NCBI RefSeq assembly: GCF_002000055.1
Contig: NZ_MVBD01000005.1
Span: 124,001-188,000, forward strand
DNA length: 64,000 nucleotides
Reading direction: 5' to 3'
Source: Marinicella sediminis
GTDB taxonomy: Bacteria; Pseudomonadota; Gammaproteobacteria; Xanthomonadales; Marinicellaceae
Both the position numbers and the translations under genes were made by a program. The notes under the pieces are model-generated. The model was not told the origin of the DNA. It made no database searches and saw only the letters and a program-made list of their open reading frames with translations. Shown piece by piece: positions 8,871 to 18,269 of the stretch (position 1 is its first letter; each line of letters starts with the position of its first letter).

Positions 8871-9353
8871 TTATTGTCCTGTTGGCTGAGATGCGGTGGT
8901 TCCAGTTCCCAGGTCAACGCCACTGAGTTTTTCAATGCTGTCGAGGAACATTTTATAAATCGCCAGTTGTTGTTCAGCATTGGCGTTGCTGTTCATTGAC
9001 AGTTCGCAGGCCCGGTATAACATCTCTCTGGCGATCAAAACCATGGGACTCAACCCACCGGTACTGACTGCAGATGACCCATCAGAGCCGCTGATGGTGT
9101 CATTGTTCCCAGCGATGTTGGCACCCAGTGACAATGAACCATTAAAAGTCGAAGCCACATCAGGATCAGGTTCCAGGCACAACATGTGTTGATTGCCGTT
9201 TGGTTGCAGGTAGCTGTTAATGACATCCGGGTGGTTACTGATCACGGTGATGCCATTGGCTTCCTGAATTTCTGATTGGACATCAATTTTTTCCTGTGAA
9301 GTGGCACAGGCGTTGAGCCATAAAATTGCAATGAGTGTGCTGATGTGTTTCAT
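8871..9353 (-). CDS. Predicted lipoprotein of unknown function
   Basis: 160 residues. The start at 9353 has a good Shine-Dalgarno (AGAGGGA) 5 bases before the ATG. The N-terminus MKHISTLIAILWLNACATS is a lipoprotein signal with lipobox L-N-A-C and predicted lipidation at Cys16. The mature part is Ser/Gly/Asn-rich in the middle (SLGANIAGNNDTISGSDGSS) and ends with a helical stretch ELSMNSNANAEQQLAIYKMFLDSIEKL. No family recognised. It follows the haem protein gene by 84 bases containing a hairpin, and precedes a terminator, so it is the last gene of that operon. Confidence 0.75.
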   Translation of the reverse strand: MKHISTLIAILWLNACATSQEKIDVQSEIQEANGITVISNHPDVINSYLQPNGNQHMLCLEPDPDVASTFNGSLSLGANIAGNNDTISGSDGSSAVSTGGLSPMVLIAREMLYRACELSMNSNANAEQQLAIYKMFLDSIEKLSGVDLGTGTTASQPTGQ

Positions 9354-9380
9354 ATGATCCCTCTTTTTTTTTAACATGTT

Positions 9381-9414
9381 ACCAGCCGGTTAGCTGTGAA
9401 AGCAACCGGCTGGT
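9381..9414. repeat. Perfect 11-base-pair inverted repeat
   Basis: ACCAGCCGGTT and AACCGGCTGGT flank a 12-base loop, between the haem protein gene and the lipoprotein gene (both minus strand). No T-run follows on either strand. It may reduce readthrough into the lipoprotein gene or stabilise the upstream mRNA; function unproven. Confidence 0.65.
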
Positions 9415-9437
9415 CAATCTGCATAACCATACTGAAT

Positions 9438-10823
9438 TTATTCAGGGGATCTGCTGACTGGTTTGGCCACTGTACCAAATTCAATTGCCCAGTATCCGCC
9501 TTCGCTGTTCTTTTTGGCATCAGCAAAATTTTGCAGGCTCATGGCCACTTGTAAAGAAAAGTCGGTTGAATAAGCCCTGGGATCTGCTGGTGTGGCAGCA
9601 GGAACGTTTTGAAAGTATTCCATCCAGGCATCATCGCCGGCACCAGGTGGAGGGGCAAACCCACTGGTGACAGTGGCATTGGGCGGCACCAGTGCGGTGT
9701 AAGCCGGATACTCAGATGCTGAGTGACAGGACATGCATGAAGAAGTGTTCAAGTCAGCAGGTCCGTTCAATCGCATTCCCCAGCCTAAATGCTGTGGTGG
9801 CAGGTCAGGTGAAGGGTTGATCACTGACTGCTTGATGTTGGGGTTGGTTTTGGTTTCGGTGTATGGGTAGGTGTTAATGATGTTGTCCCGCACATCAGGA
9901 TCGTCACCCCAGGTCAACCCAAGCGGAACCAGGTTATTAAACCGGCAGGCCATGTCATCTTCCTGTCCGGCACAGTTCCGGCCATTCAACTCACCATTGT
10001 AAGCAAAGGTGCCCAGTACCCAACCCATCCATTCATCTGCACGGGTGTCTCTGACCATGATGTCCATTTGTAATAAGCGCAATTGGCGGACTTCACGATT
10101 GGGAGAGTTCCAGCTTTCAGTGATGTATCCCTGCCATTGAACGGGGTTCTCCAGATAGGGAACACTGTGATCATCGGGCTGGACATCGGCAAACAACAGC
10201 TTACAAAAAACCGTACCTTCAGGAAACCCGCCGCCGAAGCGTTTATCAGTGGCCCTGGGGTCAGGATTATTCTTGTCTTTCCACATTTTGCCCATGGTGT
10301 AGCCTGCATATTCATTGATCAGGGTGATGGCATATACCTGGTAGTCATTGGTTTGGGTGTTGTGTAATTGGTAGGGGCCAACTGGTGCCTCCTTGATCAG
10401 GCCATTGAAACCTTCAGTGCCGCCATTGGGTGGAAAGGTGTCTGAACTGGGGTGTAACCAGGGAATGTGGTACCAGTCACGCTGTTTGTTGGTGTGGGGA
10501 TTCCATTTGGGTAAATTGCCCGCAAAACAATAATTTTTGATGCTGTCCATGTAAGCAGCCCAATCTTTGGTGAAATCAATTTTTAATACCTCGGGCAATT
10601 GCCTCTTGTGTGGCTTTTTGCTGGGAAAGTCGGTTTTCAAGCGGAACACCGGATGATCTGAATAATTGGCTTCATAGTCACTCATGGACACCATGTAACC
10701 AAAATCAGGAAAACCGGAAAAGTCCCTGGGCATCGGCTTGTGTTTGTGGTCATCGGCCATGCCCAAACCGGGCAGGGCCAACAGGGCCGCCATCGATAGC
10801 AGTGTGTGTCGTTTGTTTTTCAT
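9438..10823 (-). CDS. Secreted protein with one c-type haem motif, unknown function
   Basis: 461 residues starting at the ATG at 10823, preceded by AGAGGGG; the frame stays open further upstream without support. A Sec signal MKNKRHTLLSMAALLALPGLGMA ends near Ala23, followed by a His-rich DDHKHKPMP. A single CxxCH haem-attachment motif, SSCMSCHSASEYPA, sits at about residue 355. The rest is rich in Trp, Tyr and Pro with several Cys (NYCFAGNLPKW, NCAGQEDDMACR). This looks like a periplasmic monohaem protein of a poorly described family. It is the third gene of the unit DNase II, phosphoesterase, haem protein, lipoprotein. An electron-transfer or sensing role is possible but not shown by sequence. 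Confidence 0.8.
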   Translation of the reverse strand: MKNKRHTLLSMAALLALPGLGMADDHKHKPMPRDFSGFPDFGYMVSMSDYEANYSDHPVFRLKTDFPSKKPHKRQLPEVLKIDFTKDWAAYMDSIKNYCFAGNLPKWNPHTNKQRDWYHIPWLHPSSDTFPPNGGTEGFNGLIKEAPVGPYQLHNTQTNDYQVYAITLINEYAGYTMGKMWKDKNNPDPRATDKRFGGGFPEGTVFCKLLFADVQPDDHSVPYLENPVQWQGYITESWNSPNREVRQLRLLQMDIMVRDTRADEWMGWVLGTFAYNGELNGRNCAGQEDDMACRFNNLVPLGLTWGDDPDVRDNIINTYPYTETKTNPNIKQSVINPSPDLPPQHLGWGMRLNGPADLNTSSCMSCHSASEYPAYTALVPPNATVTSGFAPPPGAGDDAWMEYFQNVPAATPADPRAYSTDFSLQVAMSLQNFADAKKNSEGGYWAIEFGTVAKPVSRSPE

Positions 10824-10854
10824 GTTAAAACCCCTCTTTAAGTAGTTAATGTTG

Positions 10855-12357
10855 TTATTGTTTTTGATGAAAATGTTGGTGATAGGCCCGATGCAGGTAG
10901 TCATGTACTTTTTCATCGGGATGACGCTTGATACCTGAAATTTTGTGTAACACTTCAGCTGAATGAGTTTGAATGTCGTTGTTTTGGTCCATGTCAACCG
11001 GTTCTCCCAAAGGCAATGGGTTAACGGTCGGAAAGTCCGTTCTGGGATCGTTGAGTGTCAGCAGGCAGCTCAGGTCTGGAGCTGCTTTGTCTCGTTCTGT
11101 GAGGTGACCTGGTAAGTCGAAACAGTTATAAACGGTTTTGATCACGGAAGTGTGGTCGAATGGCGTATAGCCTGATGGCCGGCCAATCAGTCCTTTCCTG
11201 ATGTGTGGGTTGATCACCACCGCAGGTACTCTGATGCCCATGCGGTTAAATAGAAATCCATCCTGTCCCGGGGTGCCTGGATAACCGTCTGGTGGTGTGG
11301 CTCCGGGGGGTGCCACATGATCAAAACAACCGCCGTGCTCATCATAAGTGATGACCAATAAAGTTTCATTGAATGCAGGTGAGTTGACCACTGAATCATA
11401 GATTTTAGCCATCAGGTGTTCACCCGGAGTGATGTCCTGAGCCGGATGTTGGTCATTTTGCAAGGGCCCTGAAAACTGAGGTTCTAAAAAACTGTAACTC
11501 GGCAAGTTGCCGGCTTTGGCATCAGCGTAAAACTGTTCGATACCGTGAAAGTGGTCATCATATTCAGGATCTTGTAATTGGGTCATGATGGTCCGTGTCA
11601 GGGAAAACTGTTTGCCATCAGATGTGCCACTGTAGATGCCCCAGTTGAGGTCATTGCGGCCTTTGTCCATGTTGTCCTGAATAACCTGATAAATGGTCAG
11701 TGCATCACAATCAGCGGTGGGTTTATTGTTGACAAAACCAGTGGAAGTCGCGGCATGGATAAAATCCCGGTTAGGCAGTGTCTGACTGGGCACAGAACAA
11801 TGCCAATGATCACAAACCGCAAAATGCATCGCCAGTGTACTTAATACCGGTGTTTGTTCTGGAGTGTAACAACACATGATGTTTCGGGGATCTGTTGGGG
11901 TGTCGCCAAAAGAGTATGTGCCATATAACTGGGCATTCAGGTAATTATTGACAAAGCCCATGTTGGTTGGCTCAGGTGGGTAAAGCAGTGCCACATTGTA
12001 GTGCTCAAACAGTTGGTGGTTGGTGTCTTTGTAGCCTTCGCCAGGATCGGGGTCCGGATAGTTCATTTTCACCGGATAATTCAATTCTTTGAGTTTTCGG
12101 GGGCCAAAGCGGGGTGCTTCGCCGTTTTTTCTGACAAACACCTGTTCGGTGAATGGAATGCCATCGGTATCGATGTTGTTCAGTGGATTCCACATGTTGT
12201 CACTCAACCCTTCAAAATGTTGGCCATCAGGGGGGCTTTGTTCGTCATATAACCAGCCCAGCAGGTTGTCAAATGATCGGTTTTCCATCATCAACACCAC
12301 AATGTGTTTGATTTTTTTCAGGGCTTCGGGATTGGGTTTCAGGTATTGGTCAGTCAT
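10855..12357 (-). CDS. Phosphoesterase family protein (phospholipase C / acid phosphatase AcpA type)
   Basis: A 500-residue member of the PF04185 phosphoesterase family, which cleaves phosphodiesters or monoesters such as phospholipids and nucleotides. Diagnostic segments: HIVVLMMENRSFDNLLG (about residues 18-34), VPSQTLPNRDF (about 190), VITYDEHGGCFDHV (about 335-348) and FDHTSVIKT (about 401), together giving the metal- and phosphate-binding residues. Unlike most relatives it lacks an obvious Tat or Sec signal: the N-terminus MTDQYLKPNPEALKKIK is polar. It sits 15 bases after the DNase II stop and 31 bases before the haem protein start, so the three are probably co-transcribed. The exact substrate is not predictable. 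Confidence 0.9.
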   Translation of the reverse strand: MTDQYLKPNPEALKKIKHIVVLMMENRSFDNLLGWLYDEQSPPDGQHFEGLSDNMWNPLNNIDTDGIPFTEQVFVRKNGEAPRFGPRKLKELNYPVKMNYPDPDPGEGYKDTNHQLFEHYNVALLYPPEPTNMGFVNNYLNAQLYGTYSFGDTPTDPRNIMCCYTPEQTPVLSTLAMHFAVCDHWHCSVPSQTLPNRDFIHAATSTGFVNNKPTADCDALTIYQVIQDNMDKGRNDLNWGIYSGTSDGKQFSLTRTIMTQLQDPEYDDHFHGIEQFYADAKAGNLPSYSFLEPQFSGPLQNDQHPAQDITPGEHLMAKIYDSVVNSPAFNETLLVITYDEHGGCFDHVAPPGATPPDGYPGTPGQDGFLFNRMGIRVPAVVINPHIRKGLIGRPSGYTPFDHTSVIKTVYNCFDLPGHLTERDKAAPDLSCLLTLNDPRTDFPTVNPLPLGEPVDMDQNNDIQTHSAEVLHKISGIKRHPDEKVHDYLHRAYHQHFHQKQ

Positions 12358-12372
12358 GTGATTCTCTGTGTG

Positions 12373-13497
12373 TTAATCCTGGTCAGGGTTGCTAAAAAGT
12401 TCAATGCCTTGCAAGGCTTGCCATAATGAGTTGTTGCGAAAACCAATGGCCCCGCCACCCCGTTTTTCCTGGGAAGTCTGGCGATTGATGTCGGCCACAA
12501 AAACCAATGGTGTTTTTTCTGCTATGCCCCATTTGCTGTGGTCATGGGTGTATTTCCATTCTGAGTCGATGCCCAGGTTTTTCAAGGTGACAAACTGGAT
12601 GTCTTTGGCATGACCATCATCATCAAAATCATTGACTCCGGGCAGGGTGCCGCGCCGCCAGGTTTCGACATCGGCAGTGATTTTCAAGTCATGGGCCACC
12701 AGATCTATCCAAAAATCATCATCCCAGGCGCGGTTTTTCGCGTAGCAAGTGAATGATTCCCCGGCTCTTGAGTGAAAAGGCAGCACCGAAGGAGTTTTGG
12801 TTTTCGGCCAGGTTTTGGCGTTTACCAGAGACCTGATCGGACTGTTAGCTGACAATGTATCTGGTAATCTGGGGCTGTAAACCTGTGGCTGCTGCTGAGC
12901 GAGCATTTGAGCCGCCAGTAGTTCAGCGGTTTTCAGGTCTTTGAGGGTGATGGCCAGCATGGTTTGGCCGTAAATACGTTCGTCATCGGGAAACCGGGTA
13001 TTACCAGGTAACGGCCAGCGAGGTGTTGAATGTAGCAGCCACAATGCAGTGTCTGTTGCTGTGTCAAACATGATCAGACCCTTGGTGTGACCTTTGCTGC
13101 CATCATCATGACCGTTACCCAACACCTGTTCAGGAATTTCATCATTGTAGTAAAACCAACCGACCGAATCTGGAATTTGAGTTTGGTCTATTTGCGCCAG
13201 GGTTAGTTCAACCGCACTTTGAGGATCAGTGAGTAACTTTTGTGACAGCCTCAATTGTTTTGAATTGGCATCAAAATACAGGTATTGATAGCCGGCTTCG
13301 GTAGGATCGGTTTTGGATATGTTTCCCGCGGACTTTGGTAATTTATAGATGAACCACCAGTCGATGTCTTCCCCGCTTTTATCTTTTTTAACAGATATCA
13401 TGTGCTGTTCGTCAGTCGTTGAATAAATGGGAATTTGAGTGACGTTTCCGGCATTGATGGTGGAATCCCCCCAGTCCTCCATAACGCCTGTTGACAC
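12373..13497 (-). CDS. Bacterial deoxyribonuclease II homologue
   Basis: 374 residues that match the DNase II family (PF03265), best known as the acid lysosomal nuclease of animals, which cuts DNA without metal ions. Family landmarks in order: DIDWWFIYKLPK (about 45-55), YNDEIP (117-122), GHTKGLIMFD with HTK at 137-139, LLHSTPRWP (154-162), GQTM (177-180), HDHSKW with HSK at 320-322, and DINRQTSQEKRGGGAIGF (336-353). The two HxK motifs are the catalytic pair of this PLD-like fold and both are intact. No signal peptide is visible from the GTG start at 13497; an ATG at 13482 is an alternative. First gene of an apparent operon with a phosphoesterase. Confidence 0.88.
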   Translation of the reverse strand: MSTGVMEDWGDSTINAGNVTQIPIYSTTDEQHMISVKKDKSGEDIDWWFIYKLPKSAGNISKTDPTEAGYQYLYFDANSKQLRLSQKLLTDPQSAVELTLAQIDQTQIPDSVGWFYYNDEIPEQVLGNGHDDGSKGHTKGLIMFDTATDTALWLLHSTPRWPLPGNTRFPDDERIYGQTMLAITLKDLKTAELLAAQMLAQQQPQVYSPRLPDTLSANSPIRSLVNAKTWPKTKTPSVLPFHSRAGESFTCYAKNRAWDDDFWIDLVAHDLKITADVETWRRGTLPGVNDFDDDGHAKDIQFVTLKNLGIDSEWKYTHDHSKWGIAEKTPLVFVADINRQTSQEKRGGGAIGFRNNSLWQALQGIELFSNPDQD

Positions 13498-13784
13498 CAG
13501 TGAACTGTGAGTTGATCTTTGTCACTGATTTAAAATTATTGTGTGTTTAAATGTGCGGTAAGTCAATAAATATTGAAAAATAAAAATGTCTAAAAATGTA
13601 TTTGAATAGTTGGTGCAAACTGAAACAATATATTTTAATATAAGCAGGACAAGCACTTAGAAGACTTTCATTGATCTCAGGTGTTGTGTCATGGATGCTT
13701 ACACTGGAACAAAGGGGAATCTGATTTAAAAAGCAGTTCATCAAAAAAAACAACAATAATTTAAATCCAATTAGGGGGAATATC
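13498..13784. other. AT-rich divergent intergenic region
   Basis: 287 bases between the DNase II operon and the xanthine dehydrogenase gene. It is markedly AT-rich, with TATATTTTAATATAA at about 13629-13643 and runs of A. It must hold the promoters for both units, but no box pair is convincing. No Pho-box-like CTGTCAT repeat was seen. A Shine-Dalgarno AGGGGGAA lies just before the XDH start. Confidence 0.5.
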
Positions 13785-16700
13785 ATGACGAACAACATAC
13801 AGTTTTATCTCAATGGTGAGGTCACCACCGTGCATAATCCAGACCCGGATTTGTTGCTCATCGATTACCTGAGGTCACCCGAAGTAAGCCTTGCAGGCGC
13901 TAAGAAAGGCTGTGGTCAGGGTGGTTGTGGTGCCTGTACTGTGATTTTGTCTGAATGGGATGAGGTGCAAAACAAAGCCAACCACCGGTCCATCAACTCC
14001 TGTTTACGGCCTGTGTGTTCGTTACATGGTTTAGCCGTTACAACGGTAGAAGGTACCAGTGAAGTGAACCGGCTGCCAGCAGAAAACCTGCAACACGTGC
14101 AGGCACCAACCCGGGGAGGCATACCATTTGGAACCACGGACAACAAGGCCGTTAAAACGGCCAAAAAAATTGCCTTAAATATCCGGCAGACAGCAGTGGT
14201 TTCAGGGGGTGAAAAAAAATCAAAGCATCAATTAACTGATTGCACCCATATGAATCCGGTGGCTTACCGCCTGGCGGAAAACAATGGTACACAGTGTGGC
14301 TATTGCTCAACTGGTTTTGTGATGAACATGTCGGCATACCTGGCCAACAACCCCAAACCCACCAAAAAGCAAATTGAAGATGCATTTGATGGCAACATTT
14401 GTCGTTGTACCGGTTATCGGTCGATCCTCACGGCCATGAAGACCTTCGCAATAGACTGGACAGCTGAAGATGAAGCTGCGCGGATGAAATGCCTGATGGA
14501 TGACCAGGTGGTCGGACAATGCGTGGACAAAACCGTCCGTATTCCGTTTCCTGAGGGAGCCTCGCAACCCGTTGAACCAACGGCGGTTGATAACCACAAA
14601 CAACAGTGGCTGATGCCTCGCAATACTGATGAGTTGCTGAGTATTTATCAGGATCATGATTTTTCAAAAATATACCTTATCCATGCCAACACGTCATATG
14701 GGGTCTACACCGAAGATTTCGAAAAAACCCCGGTACTGGTTGACATCAGACTGATCAAAGAGCTGTATGGTATCAGTCATGATCAGCAGGTCCTGAAGGT
14801 AGGCGCCGGCACCACATACACGGATTTTTTAAACTACCTGGCAGACCATGCTGATCACTGTGAATTGGGTGAGCCAAATGCCTGGACTGCATTGCATTTC
14901 ATGACCCATCGCACGGCCGGAACCATTGTCCGCAATGCGGCTACTCTGGCTGGAAATACACAACTGGTGCTGAAGCACATCATGTCGGCAGGTGTTGACC
15001 CCTTTCCTTCAGACCTGTTCACTGTGCTCAGTGCTTTGGAAACAGAGCTGGAATACCTGTTGTTGACTGATGGCAGCCGTCATCGTCGTAACGTCAATGA
15101 GTTGGTTCAGCAACTCAAAGAAGATCAGGCAATGGCCAGTCAAATCCTGTTGTTGAACTATCACATCCCTTTGCACAATGATGGAAGCTTGGTACAGGCC
15201 CAAAAAGTGGCCCTCAGAGACATCAATGCCCACAGCATCGTCAACACCACTTCTGTGCTGGAAGTGGCCGATGACCTGACCATCACAGGGATCAATCTGA
15301 CCTTTGGCGCGATTGCCCCGTATCCATGGCGGCCGAGAAAAACGGAACAGATGTTATTGGGCCAAAAACTCAGCCTCGATGGTTTTAACAAAATTGCCAA
15401 TCACCTGTGTAATGAAGTGCTGACCACCCTGAAACAATGGGAACAGCGCATGAGTGGTCTTGAATATGAAGGTTTCAGTGATGAGTACCGGGCTGAACTG
15501 GCGGTGTCTTTTCTTTATAAAGCCCTGGTGGGTGCTTTGATTCAGTGTGATGAACGGGCTGTGCCACCAGAGGAACGTTCGGCTGCTGAAGTGAGTTGGG
15601 GACGTTGGCCTGTCAGTGATGGCAGGCAATTTTATAAAAACCAGGCATACAAGGCGCCTGTTTCAGAGCCTTATGTGAAACTAACGGCTTTGTACCAGAC
15701 CTCTGGCCAGGTACGTTATACCCATGAGTTTGAAGTCCCGCCAACGGCAGTCAATGCCTCATTCGTTCAATCAGAAAAAGCGCTGGCCACATTCAGTTTT
15801 AAGCATCCTGATACAGGCCAAACTGGCTTGAGCGCCGCTGATTTGGCTGCGGTGATTAAGGTTAAACACCCTGAATTACTGCGGTTGGTGACCGCTGCTG
15901 ATGTACCGCCCGCTGGTTTGAATGATCAGGGCATCGGTGCTGATCAGCCCATTTTTGCTGATCAACAGGTCAGCTATGTGGGTCAGTCCATTGGGTTGGC
16001 CATAGCCCGCAATGAACGGGCTGCCAACCGAATTGCCAAATACATCACTGAACACTGTGTTGATTACCAGAAAGTGGACTGGGCACCTGAATGGCAAAAC
16101 CCGGTCTTGGGGCTGGACGATGCCATCAAACGGGAAAGTATTTTCCCTGATCAGCCCAAGTCAGCCAGTTACGTGTCGCACATCTGGAAAATCGTCAGGA
16201 ACGACAGTGATTTGTCCTGGACTCAGGCGCGTGAACCGTTGGATAAAACCATTTCGCACAGAACCGTAGCAGTGGATGGTGCCTCTTGTCAGGTGGTGGA
16301 AAACAACATTTCATGCGGTGGGCAGGTGCACTTTTATATGGAGACCCAGTCCTGTGTGGCCTTGCCTCTTGAGGCCGAGCGGTTTCAGTTTCACCCTTCA
16401 TCACAAAGCCCGATGGGTATGCATCAGACGGCTGCATCCGTGCTGGGTCTGGAGCAAAATCAAGTACAGGTGGATGTGCGTCAACTGGGGGGTGGTTACG
16501 GTGGTAAGACAGAGCCGGCTAAATTCGTCATTGGTGCTGCCGCTGTGGCTGCTGATGCTTTGCAAAAACCGGTCAGGCTGGTGATGCCCAGAGACAGTGA
16601 TACCAGTATGACAGGTAAACGTCACCCCTATTATGGTCAATATCAGATTGCCATTGATGATGGCAGAGAGGACCCTGATAAAAAAGGTTTGATCAGGGGT

Positions 16701-18269
16701 ATGGATGTGAAATTCTATGGAGATGGCGGTGCTTTTTATGATTGTTCATTCATTGTCTCTAATTGCATACAATTGCGGGTAGACAATGCTTATAAGGTGC
16801 CCAACTTCAGCAGTACGTTGGATGTGTACCGAACCAATACCGCCCCCAATACTGCATTCCGGTCATTCGGCGATATACAAGGCAAGATCGTTACTGAAAA
16901 TGCCATCGATGATGCGGCTTATTCCATAGGCATGGACCCTGTGGAGGTCCGTGAAAAGAACCTCTATCGGGTGGGTGATGTGACCCCTTTTGGACAAGCC
17001 TTGACGTATTGTTACATCCGGGAAGTCTGGCAATACCTCAAGAAACAGGCTGACTATGTCAACCGCAAAACAGCCGTCGAAGAGTTCAACAGCCGGAATA
17101 AATGGCGTAAGCGTGGTATTTATATGCTGCCGGTGAAATACGGCTCTGGCTACAACCTGGTGCAACTGGAACAGGCCAGTGCAGTGGTGTCTGTGTATTC
17201 CAGTGATGGCACGGTGATCATCAACCAGGGTGGCGTAGACATGGGGCAGGGCATGATGACCAAGGTGGAACAGATTGCCTCTTATATTCTGAATGTTCCG
17301 ATGGATATGATTCAGATACAGTTTGCCCGTACTGATGTGATTCCCAATCCCACCAGTACAGGAGGTTCAACCGGAACAGCATACAATGGCCTGGCCATCA
17401 AGCAAACGTGTGAAAAACTGCGGGCCAGACTGACTGAATTCGGTCAGCAAATGCTTAAAGAGAAGGGCAATGACTGGTGCCATGAGCATGGCATCGATTT
17501 CTGGAATTATGGTGAGCAAGGTTGGGCTGCACAAGCAGAGGGTTCAGATCAGTTGATCTGGCAACGCCTGATCACTCTGGCATACCAGCAGCGCGTCAGT
17601 TTGGTCGAAGCGTTCAATGCCAAGGTGCCTGGTGGCACAGCAGGTGTGCCGGTGATGGAATACAAGCCAGAGGACCAGCAAAAACCGATTCCAGGTATTG
17701 AGCTGGCCGGTGGGCCGGTGGGCGGTGAAGTTGATGGCTTTTGTGGGTTTACCTATTCAGCAGCCTGTGCTGAAGTGGAAGTAGACATCCTCACCGGTGA
17801 GGTTAAAATTCTGCGTGCTGATCTGATGTATGACATGGGTTGGAGCATCAATCCAGCGTTGGATATCGGCCAGGTTGAAGGGGCCTTTATACAGGGCGTG
17901 GGCTATGTGATGACTGAGAAACTGGTGTTTGAGCCCGAAGGTGATCATCAGGGCAGACTCAACACAGTTAATACCTGGCGGTACAAGCCACCTGCCATCA
18001 CCAACATTCCTTTGGAGCTTAATGTGCACTTGTTCCCCAGGGATTTAGCGGACCATGTTCCGGAAAATCCCAACGAATTGATGTCTGCCAAAGAAGTGGG
18101 TGAGCCACCTCTGGTGCTGGCCAGCAGTGTATTTTTTGCCATCAAATCTGCGGTACGTGCTTCACGGCTTGAACGTGGGCTGGATGGATTGTTTCACATG
18201 GATGCCCCTGCTACGGTGATGGAAGTGCGACAGGCCTGTGAGGTCAGTGCTGACGATTTGAACAGTTGA
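13785..18269 (+). CDS. Single-chain xanthine dehydrogenase / aldehyde oxidase-type molybdoenzyme
   Basis: Oxidises purines (hypoxanthine, xanthine) or related substrates using molybdopterin, FAD and two [2Fe-2S] clusters. All domains are fused in 1494 residues, as in eukaryotic XDH. First cluster: C43, C48, C51 (CGQGGCGACT) and C73. Second cluster: C171, C174 (QCGYCSTGF) and C206, C208 (CRCTGYR). The FAD domain follows (about 285-520). The molybdenum domain has GGGYGGKTEP (about 903), NTAFRSFGDIQG (about 1022-1033, substrate Arg), GGVDMGQGM, GGSTGT and EVGEPPL near 1437 with the catalytic Glu. Between the two cluster motifs there are about 58 more residues than in bovine XDH. No XdhC chaperone or cofactor gene is nearby. 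Substrate class is confident, exact substrate is not. Confidence 0.93.
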   Translation: MTNNIQFYLNGEVTTVHNPDPDLLLIDYLRSPEVSLAGAKKGCGQGGCGACTVILSEWDEVQNKANHRSINSCLRPVCSLHGLAVTTVEGTSEVNRLPAENLQHVQAPTRGGIPFGTTDNKAVKTAKKIALNIRQTAVVSGGEKKSKHQLTDCTHMNPVAYRLAENNGTQCGYCSTGFVMNMSAYLANNPKPTKKQIEDAFDGNICRCTGYRSILTAMKTFAIDWTAEDEAARMKCLMDDQVVGQCVDKTVRIPFPEGASQPVEPTAVDNHKQQWLMPRNTDELLSIYQDHDFSKIYLIHANTSYGVYTEDFEKTPVLVDIRLIKELYGISHDQQVLKVGAGTTYTDFLNYLADHADHCELGEPNAWTALHFMTHRTAGTIVRNAATLAGNTQLVLKHIMSAGVDPFPSDLFTVLSALETELEYLLLTDGSRHRRNVNELVQQLKEDQAMASQILLLNYHIPLHNDGSLVQAQKVALRDINAHSIVNTTSVLEVADDLTITGINLTFGAIAPYPWRPRKTEQMLLGQKLSLDGFNKIANHLCNEVLTTLKQWEQRMSGLEYEGFSDEYRAELAVSFLYKALVGALIQCDERAVPPEERSAAEVSWGRWPVSDGRQFYKNQAYKAPVSEPYVKLTALYQTSGQVRYTHEFEVPPTAVNASFVQSEKALATFSFKHPDTGQTGLSAADLAAVIKVKHPELLRLVTAADVPPAGLNDQGIGADQPIFADQQVSYVGQSIGLAIARNERAANRIAKYITEHCVDYQKVDWAPEWQNPVLGLDDAIKRESIFPDQPKSASYVSHIWKIVRNDSDLSWTQAREPLDKTISHRTVAVDGASCQVVENNISCGGQVHFYMETQSCVALPLEAERFQFHPSSQSPMGMHQTAASVLGLEQNQVQVDVRQLGGGYGGKTEPAKFVIGAAAVAADALQKPVRLVMPRDSDTSMTGKRHPYYGQYQIAIDDGREDPDKKGLIRGMDVKFYGDGGAFYDCSFIVSNCIQLRVDNAYKVPNFSSTLDVYRTNTAPNTAFRSFGDIQGKIVTENAIDDAAYSIGMDPVEVREKNLYRVGDVTPFGQALTYCYIREVWQYLKKQADYVNRKTAVEEFNSRNKWRKRGIYMLPVKYGSGYNLVQLEQASAVVSVYSSDGTVIINQGGVDMGQGMMTKVEQIASYILNVPMDMIQIQFARTDVIPNPTSTGGSTGTAYNGLAIKQTCEKLRARLTEFGQQMLKEKGNDWCHEHGIDFWNYGEQGWAAQAEGSDQLIWQRLITLAYQQRVSLVEAFNAKVPGGTAGVPVMEYKPEDQQKPIPGIELAGGPVGGEVDGFCGFTYSAACAEVEVDILTGEVKILRADLMYDMGWSINPALDIGQVEGAFIQGVGYVMTEKLVFEPEGDHQGRLNTVNTWRYKPPAITNIPLELNVHLFPRDLADHVPENPNELMSAKEVGEPPLVLASSVFFAIKSAVRASRLERGLDGLFHMDAPATVMEVRQACEVSADDLNS

